DNA of 64,000 nucleotides, from positions 124,001-188,000 of the forward strand of contig JABAQQ010000013.1 of NCBI GenBank assembly GCA_019187225.1, read 5' to 3'. Each line of letters opens with the position of its first letter. Position 1 is the first letter of the stretch. Source of the stretch: Saprospiraceae bacterium. GTDB lineage: Bacteria > Bacteroidota > Bacteroidia > Chitinophagales > Saprospiraceae. The translations under genes and the position numbers were made by a program. The notes below the pieces were generated by a model. That model was not told the origin of the DNA. It saw nothing but the letters and a program-made list of their open reading frames with translations, and did no database searches. Shown here piece after piece: positions 10,501-16,395 of the stretch.

Positions 10501-10515
10501 GTGACAGAGAGATAA
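4504..10515 (+). CDS. Giant multidomain SprB-repeat adhesin with T9SS sorting domain
   Basis: A 2003-residue surface protein. Residues 1-25 are a signal peptide. Domains in order: fibronectin type III (about 50-125), a proprotein-convertase P-like domain (about 138-296; LMIEHPWRSDLQVWLWSPD), a second FnIII (300-390), a MAM/jelly-roll-like domain (400-575), a MopE-type Asp-rich metal-binding motif (585-650; DADGDGFGDP and DDSDCDDADPDVYPGA), three Ig-like modules (655-900), then about 12 SprB-type repeats plus one degenerate copy (907-1905), each with a Cys-Gly start, GGTPPYxFxW and a closing TDANGC. Residues about 1920-2003 are a type A T9SS sorting domain (FPNPTNGRV to GVYFVRVQLENGKGK). SprB is the mobile gliding adhesin of Flavobacterium johnsoniae, so a role in adhesion or gliding is likely; which one cannot be told here. 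Confidence 0.9.
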   Translation: MIFCYLRCIRLFPVLLTPFVAFAFNATPIPASNGNEKESVGGLCPRPELLSAGQITDSTALLTWTDVGDQYEIELRPIGQPFTGVATHFVTGSPPLSLSGLTPGQNYRFSVRTVCPGDTSEWAAPRGFATDINNARPCPLDFDLRDTSCAGGGQFFRIHVDNAPGMTLGADVNLQGIRLMIEHPWRSDLQVWLWSPDSTRVQIIGGLNAGDKNIGDPAGSPCATFVELTGQAGALPLSAAAEQDNFTGYYLPFQSFAPLANGQNPNGVWLLEICDSKAGDKGKLRVAGLVFAPAACAAVENVTVSNIAESSAEVSWTSGTDSVIIEYGPAGFYPGTGNTAGDGGTVIQLQEPAAQPFLLSGLTALTDYRVYLRRLCAPGVWGPNSVVAEFFTNCPPTLLEGFDTLATCPAGCADPCPLPGLWQNVPDDDFEWKVWTGQGLTYPVAGPPAAPEGIGNYLYFRNSCSPTGANGKKAILRTQCIQVEAGAAQPCHFSFDLYMNTKTGQMSSLAFQASTDGGQTWTTVKTWNGNQGKLWRREYVNLDAYDGQVTVFQFIATGVFGPYGDVAMDNLTFYGSTIAGTPDYEFFRDADGDGFGDPAQRVILCNPNAPAGYVLDDSDCDDADPDVYPGATEILCNQKDDNCNGMTDDAFIAAPTGSGDMICKGETAMLIANGAPAGQFFWFENAVGGVPIASGNILVINNLPQTKTYYLQDSLISGGCASARVPLTVTVNPTPGLLTSAGPFICLGQAVNLATLVTDTAGASGGYTWYFSTPLIPANQLSSPFIVPPATTTYHIVNKTSSGCADTASVAVTVHPLPSVQIAQGDSIAICLGKSTTLTANGAGAAPLAYAWSNGLNFQSIPVQAGATPGTTTTYTVTLTDGNGCQSLDIIKVHTLNNVTQTAIQSVQNPSVCGGTDGSITLQPMNGTPPYTFSWSGPTSGTLSGIAGAGTIAGLKQGGYRITVTDASGGGCSMVMPQIVLNAPGLSVEVDAIQHILCPGQNTGSIALDVNGTNPVIQWSNGLTTPTVNGLAAGMYSVTITDGACVQTLSNLEITAPPPIEIIQNDLTQIACFAANSGAIDLAVFGATPPYGFLWSNNATTEDIQNLPPGDYSATVTDANGCTFASAVFSIAEPPQLAVYQSFIHHVSCFGQNNGALTIDITGGVAPYQIAWNNGADKPALNNLPAGNYSATATDANGCTKTFAAAINQPDPLLLDSIFGTNPTCVGAADGRIEAIATGGTPPYFFNWSTGLTGEGLNILENQTTGAFSLTVTDSNGCSASQTGIVLTAPQLLTLTVNDLVPVACFGESSGRIAVSVTGTEGNVSVTWNGLTGGFTLADVPAGQYIVQVQDERGCAIRDTFQVTQPEGALNAQLFSQQNVLCAGEPNGSISVTTGGGTWPYTFGWSNGATTEDLPAIFAGTYTLTATDANGCTDLLGPLQVTEPPALVVTPAVQDIPCFGPTTGSIELTVSGGLPPYQFKWNTGATSQNIYFLDSGAYSVTVQDASGCAQVLTDLNLIDRGESFTVRSIDYQSVSCYGAANGKIVVQALNGTAPYQFAWSPPVGLHANVPVATDQATGLSGGIYSVTVTDADGCVAVSEQIVIEEAPIILLGVATTTNVLCKGDSTGAIVMALSGGLPPFELLWNNGATTLALDSLPAGNYTLTATDFLGCVVTSPVIQITQPAVGLEIVTNTVQQDKCGDGGGAITLTVLGGTLPNMYLWNSGQQTPSITGLPAGQYQLTVTDQAGCTKVSQVYEIQALAPPLQIAETVTDVLCNGGNTGAISVAASGGTPAYGYFWNNGQSGPNLSGLSAGNYLLTLTDAAGCFKFSAYTVGQPAALSATPTVDSSAGTWTAALDVAGGVAPYDIQWDAAAGNQTGPVATGLTSGFYGVTITDANGCLLALEVQVGTVGTQQPEIISSLLLFPNPTNGRVTLTARLERASGLEILIFNQLGENVFSRKTTGLAADHVVPIELDGLAAGVYFVRVQLENGKGKVVRLVVTER

Positions 10516-10596
10516 TATGACAACCTATCAAACGAAATACTTTTCCCCACCCTCTGTTTGCCCTTTCCACCCTTTTACCGACCTTCGCCCGAAAAT

Positions 10597-10746
10597 CAGT
10601 AGACAGTGAGCAGTAGGCAGTAGGCAGTTTGAAGTGAGCAGTGGCGCCCATGTTCAGGGAAGTCTTCTGCCTACTGCAAACTGCTTACAGCCCACTGCCT
10701 ACTGTAAACTGCTTACAGCCCACTGCCTACTGTAAACTGCTAACTG
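10597..10746. repeat. Heptamer array with strand inversion, upstream of DUF6427-like gene
   Basis: From 10597 to 10645 there are seven consecutive 7-base units of the form CAGTnnn (CAGTAGA, CAGTGAG, CAGTAGG, CAGTAGG, CAGTTTG, AAGTGAG, CAGTGGC). From about 10664 to 10746 there are about eleven units of the complementary form nnACTGC, including a perfect 28-base tandem pair (10681-10708 and 10709-10736). The two halves can fold on each other. The array ends at the proposed GTG start of the next gene. Confidence 0.9.
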
Positions 10747-11750
10747 TGCTCGCTCTCTTTCGCAACAACCAGTTCACCACCGCCATTCCGCTCGCGTTGT
10801 ACGTCGTGCTGACGCACCTTACAGCGCTGCTCGGACGCGCTCAACCGGTGGGTAACGAAGGCGTTGAAGCCGGCGTATTGTACCGGGCCTGGTTTTTTTG
10901 GCTGGAGAAGGAAGTTTTTTGGTCGGCGGCAGGGGCGGCGATTCTGGTGTATGTCCAGGCTTTGTTGGTGAATGCGTTGGCCGACGAGTTCAGGCTCCTG
11001 GGCGAACGCAGTTGGTTGCCGGGGCTGTTTTATGCACTTGCGGTGGCTTGTTTGCCCGAATTCTTGTTTTTGTCGCCGCCTTTGGTTGCTGCCACGTTCG
11101 TACCGCTGGTTTTGCGGCGTATTTTTAAAGCATACAACCAACCCAAAGCGACTGCGCTGGTCTTCGACGCGGCATTTTGGACTACGGTGGCGGCGCTCTT
11201 TTATCCGCCGGCCCTTTATCTCCTGATCGCCGTTTTTTTCGGCCTTGGCATCATGCGTTCTTATACTTTCCGGGAACGCATAGTATCCCTTACAGGCGTC
11301 GCAACGGTATTATTCCTTGGATGGCTCTGGTATTTCTGGGCCGACAAGGGCCTGGATTTCTGGCACATCCAGTTCGGTCGCATGGGGGGCATCTACCAGT
11401 TCGACAAGGATATGTTTGATCAAAAAACATCGCTGGAATGGATAATACCGGTCTTGCTTTTTTTTACGATCGTGCTGAGTTACGGGACATACATTTTTCG
11501 CAAGCTCATACAAACCCAAAAGTGCATCAGTGTTTTGTACTGGTTTTGGTTTGTGGCCGGGTTGTCCTTTTTGTTGCTGGCCCAGGCGTGGCCTGCACAT
11601 TTTATGTTGATGGCAGCGCCAACCGGTGTTTTTCTGGCGCTGTCGTTTTCCGCTTTCAAAAAGAATTTTTGGGCTGAAATTTTACACCTGGCAGTGCTGG
11701 GTCTCGTTTTGTTCATTCATTTTTCCGGATCGGTTGATAAGGGTTTATGA
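10746..11750 (+). CDS. DUF6427-like polytopic membrane protein
   Basis: A protein of about 334 residues with roughly eight hydrophobic segments (for example around 10-30, 48-70, 85-130, 150-200, 250-330) and few charged loops, matching the Bacteroidota DUF6427 group whose function is unknown. The frame is open from an ATG at 10641, but the first 35 codons are translated heptamer array; I prefer the in-frame GTG at 10746, after which LALFRNNQF begins, as expected for the family. The last codons and the stop at 11748-11750 lie inside the left half of the next repeat array. purQ follows after 64 bases. Location: inner membrane. No catalytic residues recognised. Confidence 0.75.
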   Translation: MLALFRNNQFTTAIPLALYVVLTHLTALLGRAQPVGNEGVEAGVLYRAWFFWLEKEVFWSAAGAAILVYVQALLVNALADEFRLLGERSWLPGLFYALAVACLPEFLFLSPPLVAATFVPLVLRRIFKAYNQPKATALVFDAAFWTTVAALFYPPALYLLIAVFFGLGIMRSYTFRERIVSLTGVATVLFLGWLWYFWADKGLDFWHIQFGRMGGIYQFDKDMFDQKTSLEWIIPVLLFFTIVLSYGTYIFRKLIQTQKCISVLYWFWFVAGLSFLLLAQAWPAHFMLMAAPTGVFLALSFSAFKKNFWAEILHLAVLGLVLFIHFSGSVDKGL

Positions 11751-11812
11751 AGGTTGATAGCCCCTGCTATCAACCTTCATAAACCCTCATCAACCTTCAT
11801 AAACTTTTTTTT
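11731..11812 (+). terminator. 10-bp-period array forming a perfect terminator hairpin
   Basis: Units of 10 bases run CGGTTGATAA, GGGTTTATGA, AGGTTGATAG, then invert to ATCAACCTTC, ATAAACCCTC, ATCAACCTTC, ATAAACTTTT. Arms 11741-11760 and 11767-11786 pair perfectly over 20 bases with a six-base loop. A T8 run at 11805-11812 follows a further copy of the right arm. The stop codon of the upstream gene is inside the left arm. It should stop or strongly attenuate transcription just before purQ. Confidence 0.85.
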
Positions 11813-11814
11813 CA

Positions 11815-12510
11815 ATGAAATTCGGCGTTATCGTTTTTCCGGGCTCCAATTGTGACGATGATATGGTCCACGTGCTGGGCGATGTTATGGGGCAGGATGT
11901 GACCAAGATCTGGCACAAAGACAAAGATTTGCCCGACCTCGACTGCGTGGTATTGCCCGGCGGTTTTTCTTACGGCGACTACGTACGGGCGGGCGCTATT
12001 GCCCAGTTTTCTCCCGTTATGCGGGCGGTCAAGGCATTCGCCGGAGACGGCGGTCTTGTGTTCGGCGTCTGCAATGGCTTCCAGATTCTCTGCGAATCGC
12101 ATTTGTTGCCGGGCGTATTGCTCCGCAATGCCAACCAACAGTTTATCTGCAAAAATGTGTGGCTGCGTCCTGTCACGAACAATTCGCCCATTACCGCGAA
12201 CCTGGATTTAAAAAAGCCGCTGAAAATACCCATTGCTCACGCGGAAGGCCGCTATTTTGCCGACGAAAAAACGCTCGATGCGTTAGAACGCAATGACCAG
12301 GTGCTGTTTCGCTACTGCACCCCCGAAGGCAAGATCGGCGCAGAAGGAAACCCCAACGGCGCGACCCGTCACATCGCTGGTATCTGCAACGAGCGCCGGA
12401 ATGTGTTCGGCATGATGCCCCACCCGGAGCGCGCCGCAGAAAACGTCCTGGGCAATGAAGACGGCCGCGGCCTGTTCGAATCGCTGGTGGCAAGCGTGCT
12501 TGTCGGTTAA
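11815..12510 (+). CDS. purQ: Phosphoribosylformylglycinamidine synthase, glutaminase subunit
   Basis: A 231-residue class I glutamine amidotransferase, the PurQ subunit of the three-part FGAM synthase used in the fourth step of de novo purine synthesis. It hydrolyses glutamine and passes ammonia to PurL. The sequence shows the N-terminal GVIVFPGSNCDDD, the oxyanion loop LPGGFSYGDYVRAG, the nucleophile Cys in FGVCNGFQIL (about residue 86), and the catalytic His/Glu in MMPHPERA near the C-terminus. Length is normal for the family. Cytoplasmic. purL and purS are not in the window. The gene is flanked on both sides by 10-base-period arrays of the same ATCAACCTTn word. Confidence 0.96.
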   Translation: MKFGVIVFPGSNCDDDMVHVLGDVMGQDVTKIWHKDKDLPDLDCVVLPGGFSYGDYVRAGAIAQFSPVMRAVKAFAGDGGLVFGVCNGFQILCESHLLPGVLLRNANQQFICKNVWLRPVTNNSPITANLDLKKPLKIPIAHAEGRYFADEKTLDALERNDQVLFRYCTPEGKIGAEGNPNGATRHIAGICNERRNVFGMMPHPERAAENVLGNEDGRGLFESLVASVLVG

Positions 12511-12530
12511 GAAACAGGAGGGCCATAACT

Positions 12531-12570
12531 ATCAACCTTTATCAATCCTGATCAACTTTTATCAACCAAA
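12531..12570. repeat. Four-unit 10-bp array downstream of purQ
   Basis: Four consecutive 10-base units: ATCAACCTTT, ATCAATCCTG, ATCAACTTTT, ATCAACCAAA. The word is the same as in the array upstream of purQ at 11769-11808. Confidence 0.9.
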
Positions 12571-12579
12571 TATGCTCCT

Positions 12580-12795
12580 ATGAAAGACATCATTCCTGCC
12601 CTTTTCGCTTTCGCCCTTTGCGCATTCACTTCCTGCTGCCCCCCTAAGCAATGCGTGGAAAATCCCCGGCCTGATTGCGTGTGCACCATGCAGTACGACC
12701 CCGTCTGCGGTTGCAACAACAAAACATACAGCAACGCCTGCGTCGCTGAATGCGCAGGCATCAAAAAATACAAGAAAGGAGAATGCCCAAAATAA
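12580..12795 (+). CDS. Small Kazal-type protease inhibitor, probable lipoprotein
   Basis: A 71-residue protein. Residues 1-18 are hydrophobic and end in a Cys pair (AFTSCC), a plausible lipobox, so it is probably lipidated and exported. Residues about 35-70 fit the Kazal serine-protease-inhibitor pattern: [13 protein letters not shown]4-T-Y-x-N-x-C-x3-C-x-G followed by GEC, with six Cys in the usual order. The reactive-site residue just after the second Kazal Cys would be Thr-Met. Such small inhibitors may protect the cell envelope against its own or foreign proteases. It sits between purQ and a CcmD-like gene on the same strand. Confidence 0.8.
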   Translation: MKDIIPALFAFALCAFTSCCPPKQCVENPRPDCVCTMQYDPVCGCNNKTYSNACVAECAGIKKYKKGECPK

Positions 12796-12846
12796 TGGGG
12801 ACACGGAATTTTCCAAAAAAACATAACTTTTCAGCCGTTTTGGAAC

Positions 12847-13086
12847 ATGAAATTTTTTAAATTCCGCAAACTTTTCACAATCATTCTGTTACTGGCCATA
12901 TCTTTGCCCGCTTCCTGGGCACAGGGTAATCGCGATTTTATGCGGGAGACGGGCAAGATCAATGTCGTGGTCGGCGTCATTTTGCTCATCTTTCTCGGCA
13001 TCGTCTGGTACCTCGTGCGCTTGGATCGTAAACTAACCAGATTAGAGCACCAACTCAACGACGACAAAAATGAGTGGACAAATTAG
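12847..13086 (+). CDS. CcmD-like small membrane protein
   Basis: A 79-residue protein with an N-terminal signal or membrane segment (about 8-25, ending SWAQ), a conserved-looking stretch MRETGKINVVVGVILLIFLGIVWYLVRLDRKLTRLE, i.e. one transmembrane helix followed by a basic heptad tail. This matches the CcmD-family proteins of Bacteroidota, which belong to cytochrome c haem handling (CcmABCD). No other ccm gene is within the window. Its end overlaps the start of the glutamate dehydrogenase gene by 17 bases, which suggests coupled translation. Confidence 0.6.
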   Translation: MKFFKFRKLFTIILLLAISLPASWAQGNRDFMRETGKINVVVGVILLIFLGIVWYLVRLDRKLTRLEHQLNDDKNEWTN

Positions 13087-14485
13087 TTTCTTCAAAAGCG
13101 TAGAAAACTACGTAGACAAAGCAGCGGCTTTTACGGATATTCCGAAAGGGCTCGTGGAACAGATCAAAGCCTGCAACCTCGTCCTGCAGATCCGTTTTCC
13201 CATCCGGGTCAACGGCGATTACCAGGTCATCGAAGCCTATCGCGTACAGCACTCCCACCACAGGCTGCCGACCAAAGGCGGCATCCGCTATGCCGAATCG
13301 GTTGACCAGGACGAAGTCATGGCGCTTGCCGCCCTGATGTCGTACAAATGTGCGCTGGTGGACGTTCCTTTCGGTGGCGCTAAAGGCGGCATCAAGATCA
13401 ACCCCGCCAAGTTCAGCGTAGAGCAACTGCAGAACATCACCCGGCGCTATACGACCGAACTCGTCAAGAAGAATTTCATCGGGCCGGGCATTGACGTTCC
13501 GGCCCCCGACTATGGAACCGGACCGCGCGAAATGGCCTGGATATTAGACACCTATCAGGCATTCCGGCACGGCGAGATTGACTCCATCGGTTGTGTCACC
13601 GGCAAACCCGTCACCCAAAACGGCATCCGCGGTCGCGCGGAAGCCACCGGCCGCGGCGTGTTCTATGGCCTGCGCGAAGCAGTATCCCATGCCGACGATA
13701 TGAAAAGACTCGGCCTGATCAAAGGGATCGCCGGCAAAACGATGGTGGTTCAGGGCCTCGGCAATGTGGGCAGCAATACCGCGATCATCAGCCAGCAGGA
13801 AGGCGACGTAAAGATCATCGGCGTGGCCGAACGCGAAGGCTCCATCTATTCCGAAAAAGGAATTGATGTTGAAAAACTGATGGCATTCCGCAAAGAAACC
13901 GGCTCCATCATGGGATTCCCCGGCTCCACGGCACTGCCCAACAACCTCGCCGCACTGGAACTTGAATGCGATATCCTCGTGCCCGCCGCCTTAGAGAATC
14001 AGATCACACTCGAAAATGCCAGCCGCATCAAGGCGAAGATCATCGCCGAAGCCGCCAACGGCCCCGTCACGGCCGACGCCGATCCCATCCTGCTGAAAAA
14101 AGGGATCATGATCCTGCCCGACTTTTTCATCAACGCAGGCGGCGTAACGGTGTCCTATTTCGAATGGCTGAAAAACCTGTCGCACCACCGCTTCGGACGC
14201 CTCGAAAACCGATTCCAGCACAACGCCTTCGAAGGCATCCTCAATAAGGTGCAGGAAATGACCGGTAAAACCGTCGGCGAGCGCGAGCGCGATTTCCTCA
14301 CCCGCGGCGGTACGGAGGTAGAACTCGTCAACTCCGGCCTCGAGGACACGATGATCACTGCCTACCAGCAGATCCGCGAAACGTTCAAACAACACCCGGA
14401 CATCAGCGACGTGCGCACCGCCGCATTCGTGTGCTCGCTGAAAAAGATCGCCAGCGACTATATCTCGATGGGGATTTTCCCGTAA
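13070..14485 (+). CDS. gdhA: Glu/Leu/Phe/Val-type dehydrogenase, probably glutamate dehydrogenase
   Basis: A 471-residue NAD(P)-dependent amino-acid dehydrogenase that interconverts glutamate and 2-oxoglutarate plus ammonia. Substrate-binding motif PTKGGIR (Lys69), Lys93 in YKCALVDVP, the catalytic Lys105 in FGGAKGG, and the Rossmann motif VQGLGNVGS are all present. Length is slightly above the usual 420-450 residues. The neighbours (CcmD-like upstream with overlap, Lrp regulator downstream) fit a role in nitrogen or amino-acid catabolism; the Lrp-like gene at 14851 could regulate it. Cofactor preference (NAD or NADP) cannot be fixed by eye. Confidence 0.92.
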   Translation: MSGQISFFKSVENYVDKAAAFTDIPKGLVEQIKACNLVLQIRFPIRVNGDYQVIEAYRVQHSHHRLPTKGGIRYAESVDQDEVMALAALMSYKCALVDVPFGGAKGGIKINPAKFSVEQLQNITRRYTTELVKKNFIGPGIDVPAPDYGTGPREMAWILDTYQAFRHGEIDSIGCVTGKPVTQNGIRGRAEATGRGVFYGLREAVSHADDMKRLGLIKGIAGKTMVVQGLGNVGSNTAIISQQEGDVKIIGVAEREGSIYSEKGIDVEKLMAFRKETGSIMGFPGSTALPNNLAALELECDILVPAALENQITLENASRIKAKIIAEAANGPVTADADPILLKKGIMILPDFFINAGGVTVSYFEWLKNLSHHRFGRLENRFQHNAFEGILNKVQEMTGKTVGERERDFLTRGGTEVELVNSGLEDTMITAYQQIRETFKQHPDISDVRTAAFVCSLKKIASDYISMGIFP

Positions 14486-14490
14486 AAAAG

Positions 14491-14527
14491 GGTAATTGAA
14501 GTAATTGGGGTAATTAACACAATTACC
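14491..14527. repeat. Four-unit 9-bp array with hairpin, downstream of gdhA
   Basis: Units GGTAATTGA, AGTAATTGG, GGTAATTAA, CACAATTAC in exact 9-base phase. GGTAATT (14509-14515) and AATTACC (14521-14527) form a seven-base hairpin. Confidence 0.8.
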
Positions 14528-14566
14528 TGAATTCCCCCGATGAACGAAATCACAACCAACGAAAAA

Positions 14567-14637
14567 GGTTGAAACAGCAGGTTTTGTTTGGCGCTAACAC
14601 GCCGGCACCTTGCGGTTTCAATCTTTTTCTTTTTTTA
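14567..14637 (+). terminator. Nested hairpin plus T-rich tail
   Basis: GGTTGAAAC at 14567-14575 pairs with GTTTCAATC at 14615-14623 (one G-U pair). Inside are possible AGGT/ACCT and GGCG/CGCC stems. A T-rich run (14624-14637, one C) follows. This is a good intrinsic terminator for gdhA. The remaining spacer to 14850 has no gene. Confidence 0.65.
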
Positions 14638-14774
14638 TTCCTCGCTATGACCTGATTTAACAAATATTTTTTGGCAAAATTGAAAAAACTGTCGTGTTTC
14701 AGTCAAAATATTGTAGCCTAAAATGACAAAAACGCTTTGTTAACAAAATTTACAGAGGTTTCCCGGCGTTTTGC

Positions 14775-14805
14775 TTGCACATAATTTTTTGACGCCCTAC
14801 CTTTG
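14775..14805 (+). promoter_or_regulatory. Bacteroidota-type promoter for the Lrp regulator
   Basis: TACCTTTG at 14798-14805 fits the TAnnTTTG -7 box, with TTG at 14775-14777 as a -33 element 20 bases upstream. The start codon of the regulator is 45 bases downstream. Confidence 0.5.
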
Positions 14806-14850
14806 GGGAAATTTTGAACACCGAAATAATATTTCACAACACGACACGTC

Positions 14851-15330
14851 ATGTCAGAGAAACTGGATAAAATAGACCTGAAAATCCTGAAAATCCTCCA
14901 GGAAAACAGCAAGATCACCAACCTCGACCTTTCCAAAAAAATCGGCCTCTCCCCCGCTCCAACGCTGGAACGCGTTAAAAAACTGGAACAAAGCGACATT
15001 ATCCAAAGTTATCACGCCCAGGTAAATCCCCAACAAATGGGGCTGAACGTAAAAACCTTTGTGCTCGTGTCGCTGGCCTGGAAGAAAGAAAACGCACTGA
15101 ACAATTTCTTAGAGAAAATCTCGAAGATTGATGAAGTCACGGAATGCTATATTATCACCGGCGAAGCCGATTTCCTGATGAAGATCATCTGCAAAGACAT
15201 CCCAACCTACGAGCAACTTCTGTTCAAGACCATCAGCCAAATCGAAGAGATCGAGCGCCTTAAAACGCTGATGACACTTTCGACGGTGAAAGACTCCAAG
15301 ATCCTGCCATACAACTACGACGAAAAGTAG
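14851..15330 (+). CDS. Lrp/AsnC-family transcriptional regulator
   Basis: A 159-residue feast/famine regulator. Residues about 5-62 form the AsnC-type winged helix-turn-helix (LDLKILKILQENSKITNLDLSKKIGLSPAPTLERVKKLE), and residues about 70-145 the RAM ligand-binding domain (TECYIITGEADFLMKI). It would bind DNA as dimers or octamers with an amino acid as effector. The full family length is present. It follows the glutamate dehydrogenase gene with its own promoter-like box, so a link to amino-acid metabolism is reasonable but not shown. Confidence 0.92.
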   Translation: MSEKLDKIDLKILKILQENSKITNLDLSKKIGLSPAPTLERVKKLEQSDIIQSYHAQVNPQQMGLNVKTFVLVSLAWKKENALNNFLEKISKIDEVTECYIITGEADFLMKIICKDIPTYEQLLFKTISQIEEIERLKTLMTLSTVKDSKILPYNYDEK

Positions 15331-15360
15331 TTGCAGGTGAAAAGAATACATCCTATATTT

Positions 15361-15424
15361 TTGATTTCAGATTTCCGAATCAACGATCAGGTAATCGGAA
15401 ATCTGAAATCAATATTCTTGAATC
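15361..15424. repeat. Heptamer array forming an 18-bp hairpin between convergent genes
   Basis: Arms 15361-15378 and 15395-15412 pair perfectly over 18 bases with a 16-base loop. The right side reads as 7-base units GGTAATC, GGAAATC, TGAAATC, AATATTC, TTGAATC. The stop codon of the minus-strand oxidoreductase (15409-15411) is inside the right arm. Position between two convergent genes fits a bidirectional terminator. Confidence 0.85.
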
Positions 15425-16047
15425 GCCTCCGATTCTAAAACATCCGATCCTTTACCACCGCTATTTGCATTAGCGATCAGCGCACGCGCCACTTTTGCTG
15501 CCTGAATGCCCCGATACCGGCGCGGGATGAGCGGGGCGAAAAGATTCGCCAGCGCAATGCCGATATTTTCTCCGGGGCGGAATTCCTTCCGTTCGCCCAG
15601 CAGGAATGAAGGTCGCGCGGCGACAAAATGCTCAAATTCAAGTCCCCGTATCTTTTCTTCCAGTTCGCCTTTCGTTTTCAGATAAAAATTGGACATGTTG
15701 GCGTTGGCGCCCACTGACGACACAAGCAGGTATTGCCGCGCGCCGTTCTGCCGGGCGATCTTTCCGATCTCGAAGGGGTAAGTACAGTCAATGCGGTATT
15801 GTGCCTCTTTCGATCCGGCTTTGGCCAGCGTGGTGCCGAGTGCGCAAAACAGGTCGTCACCTTTGATTTTAGAAGGATCGGGGTGGTCGAAATCAATGAT
15901 CTCCTGGCGCAATTTGGGATGTTGTTTGTCAAGTGGCCGGCGGGTGAACGCCACGACGGAGGAGTAGTGCGGACTTTCCAGCAATTGTTGCAACAAATGG
16001 CCGCCAACAAGGCCTGTGGCACCGAGGAGAAGGGCTGTTTTTTCCAT
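15409..16047 (-). CDS. NAD(P)H-binding Rossmann protein, HTATIP2/atypical SDR-like
   Basis: A 212-residue atypical short-chain dehydrogenase. The N-terminal ALLLGATGLVGGHLLQQLL is the glycine-rich dinucleotide-binding loop. FCALGTTLAKAGS and YLLVSSVGANANMSNFYLKTKGELE (SS followed by YxxxK) match the HTATIP2-like/NAD(P)H-binding group often annotated as oxidoreductases of unknown substrate. Length is normal. Cytoplasmic. It stands alone on the minus strand and ends convergently with the Lrp gene. Reaction unknown. Confidence 0.85.
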   Translation of the reverse strand: MEKTALLLGATGLVGGHLLQQLLESPHYSSVVAFTRRPLDKQHPKLRQEIIDFDHPDPSKIKGDDLFCALGTTLAKAGSKEAQYRIDCTYPFEIGKIARQNGARQYLLVSSVGANANMSNFYLKTKGELEEKIRGLEFEHFVAARPSFLLGERKEFRPGENIGIALANLFAPLIPRRYRGIQAAKVARALIANANSGGKGSDVLESEAIQEY

Positions 16048-16305
16048 AATAGTAGTTTGAAAATGGTTCGAGTCGTTTGAAATTGTTGCGGTCAGTTATT
16101 ACAGGCATGGGTATCAAAATCAAGATTGGGGGGCCATGACGCTCTGGTGCAAAATTCAATAAAAATAACTGCTTGGCAAGTGCCGGGTTTCTTCCCGACG
16201 AAACGGCTAAATCCTTATCTTTGCCGCCCGGAAAAACAACAACGGACTCCTGGCGGCGATTTGACTCAGTATCTTCGATAAATATTTGACCTATCTCCGC
16301 TTTCC
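16048..16305. other. Spacer between oxidoreductase and ffh
   Basis: A spacer of about 350 bases (to 16395) between divergent genes. This first part shows no gene or strong hairpin apart from the promoter-like box at 16216-16223. The second part is the heptamer array at 16306-16354. Confidence 0.5.
16216..16223 (+). promoter_or_regulatory. Possible -7 box TATCTTTG for ffh
   Basis: TATCTTTG fits the Bacteroidota TAnnTTTG consensus and lies 173 bases before the ffh start. No clear TTG sits at the expected -33 distance, so the call is tentative. Confidence 0.35.
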
Positions 16306-16380
16306 CGTCAACCGTCTACCGTCTACCCTCAACCGTCTACCGTCAACCGTCAACCCGCCTTCGCCAAGGCTACGGCGGGT
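16306..16380. repeat. Seven-unit heptamer array followed by a short hairpin, upstream of ffh
   Basis: Units in exact 7-base phase from 16306 to 16354: CGTCAAC, CGTCTAC, CGTCTAC, CCTCAAC, CGTCTAC, CGTCAAC, CGTCAAC. Directly after, ACCCGCC (16353-16359) pairs with GGCGGGT (16374-16380). The array lies in the probable 5' leader of ffh. Confidence 0.9.
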
Positions 16381-16395
16381 AAACCGTCAAAAAAT

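Noticed and set aside
10597..10746. CRISPR array
   Set aside because: Repeat units are 7 bases with no unique spacers of 25-40 bases, and no cas genes are present. The same holds for the other periodic arrays.
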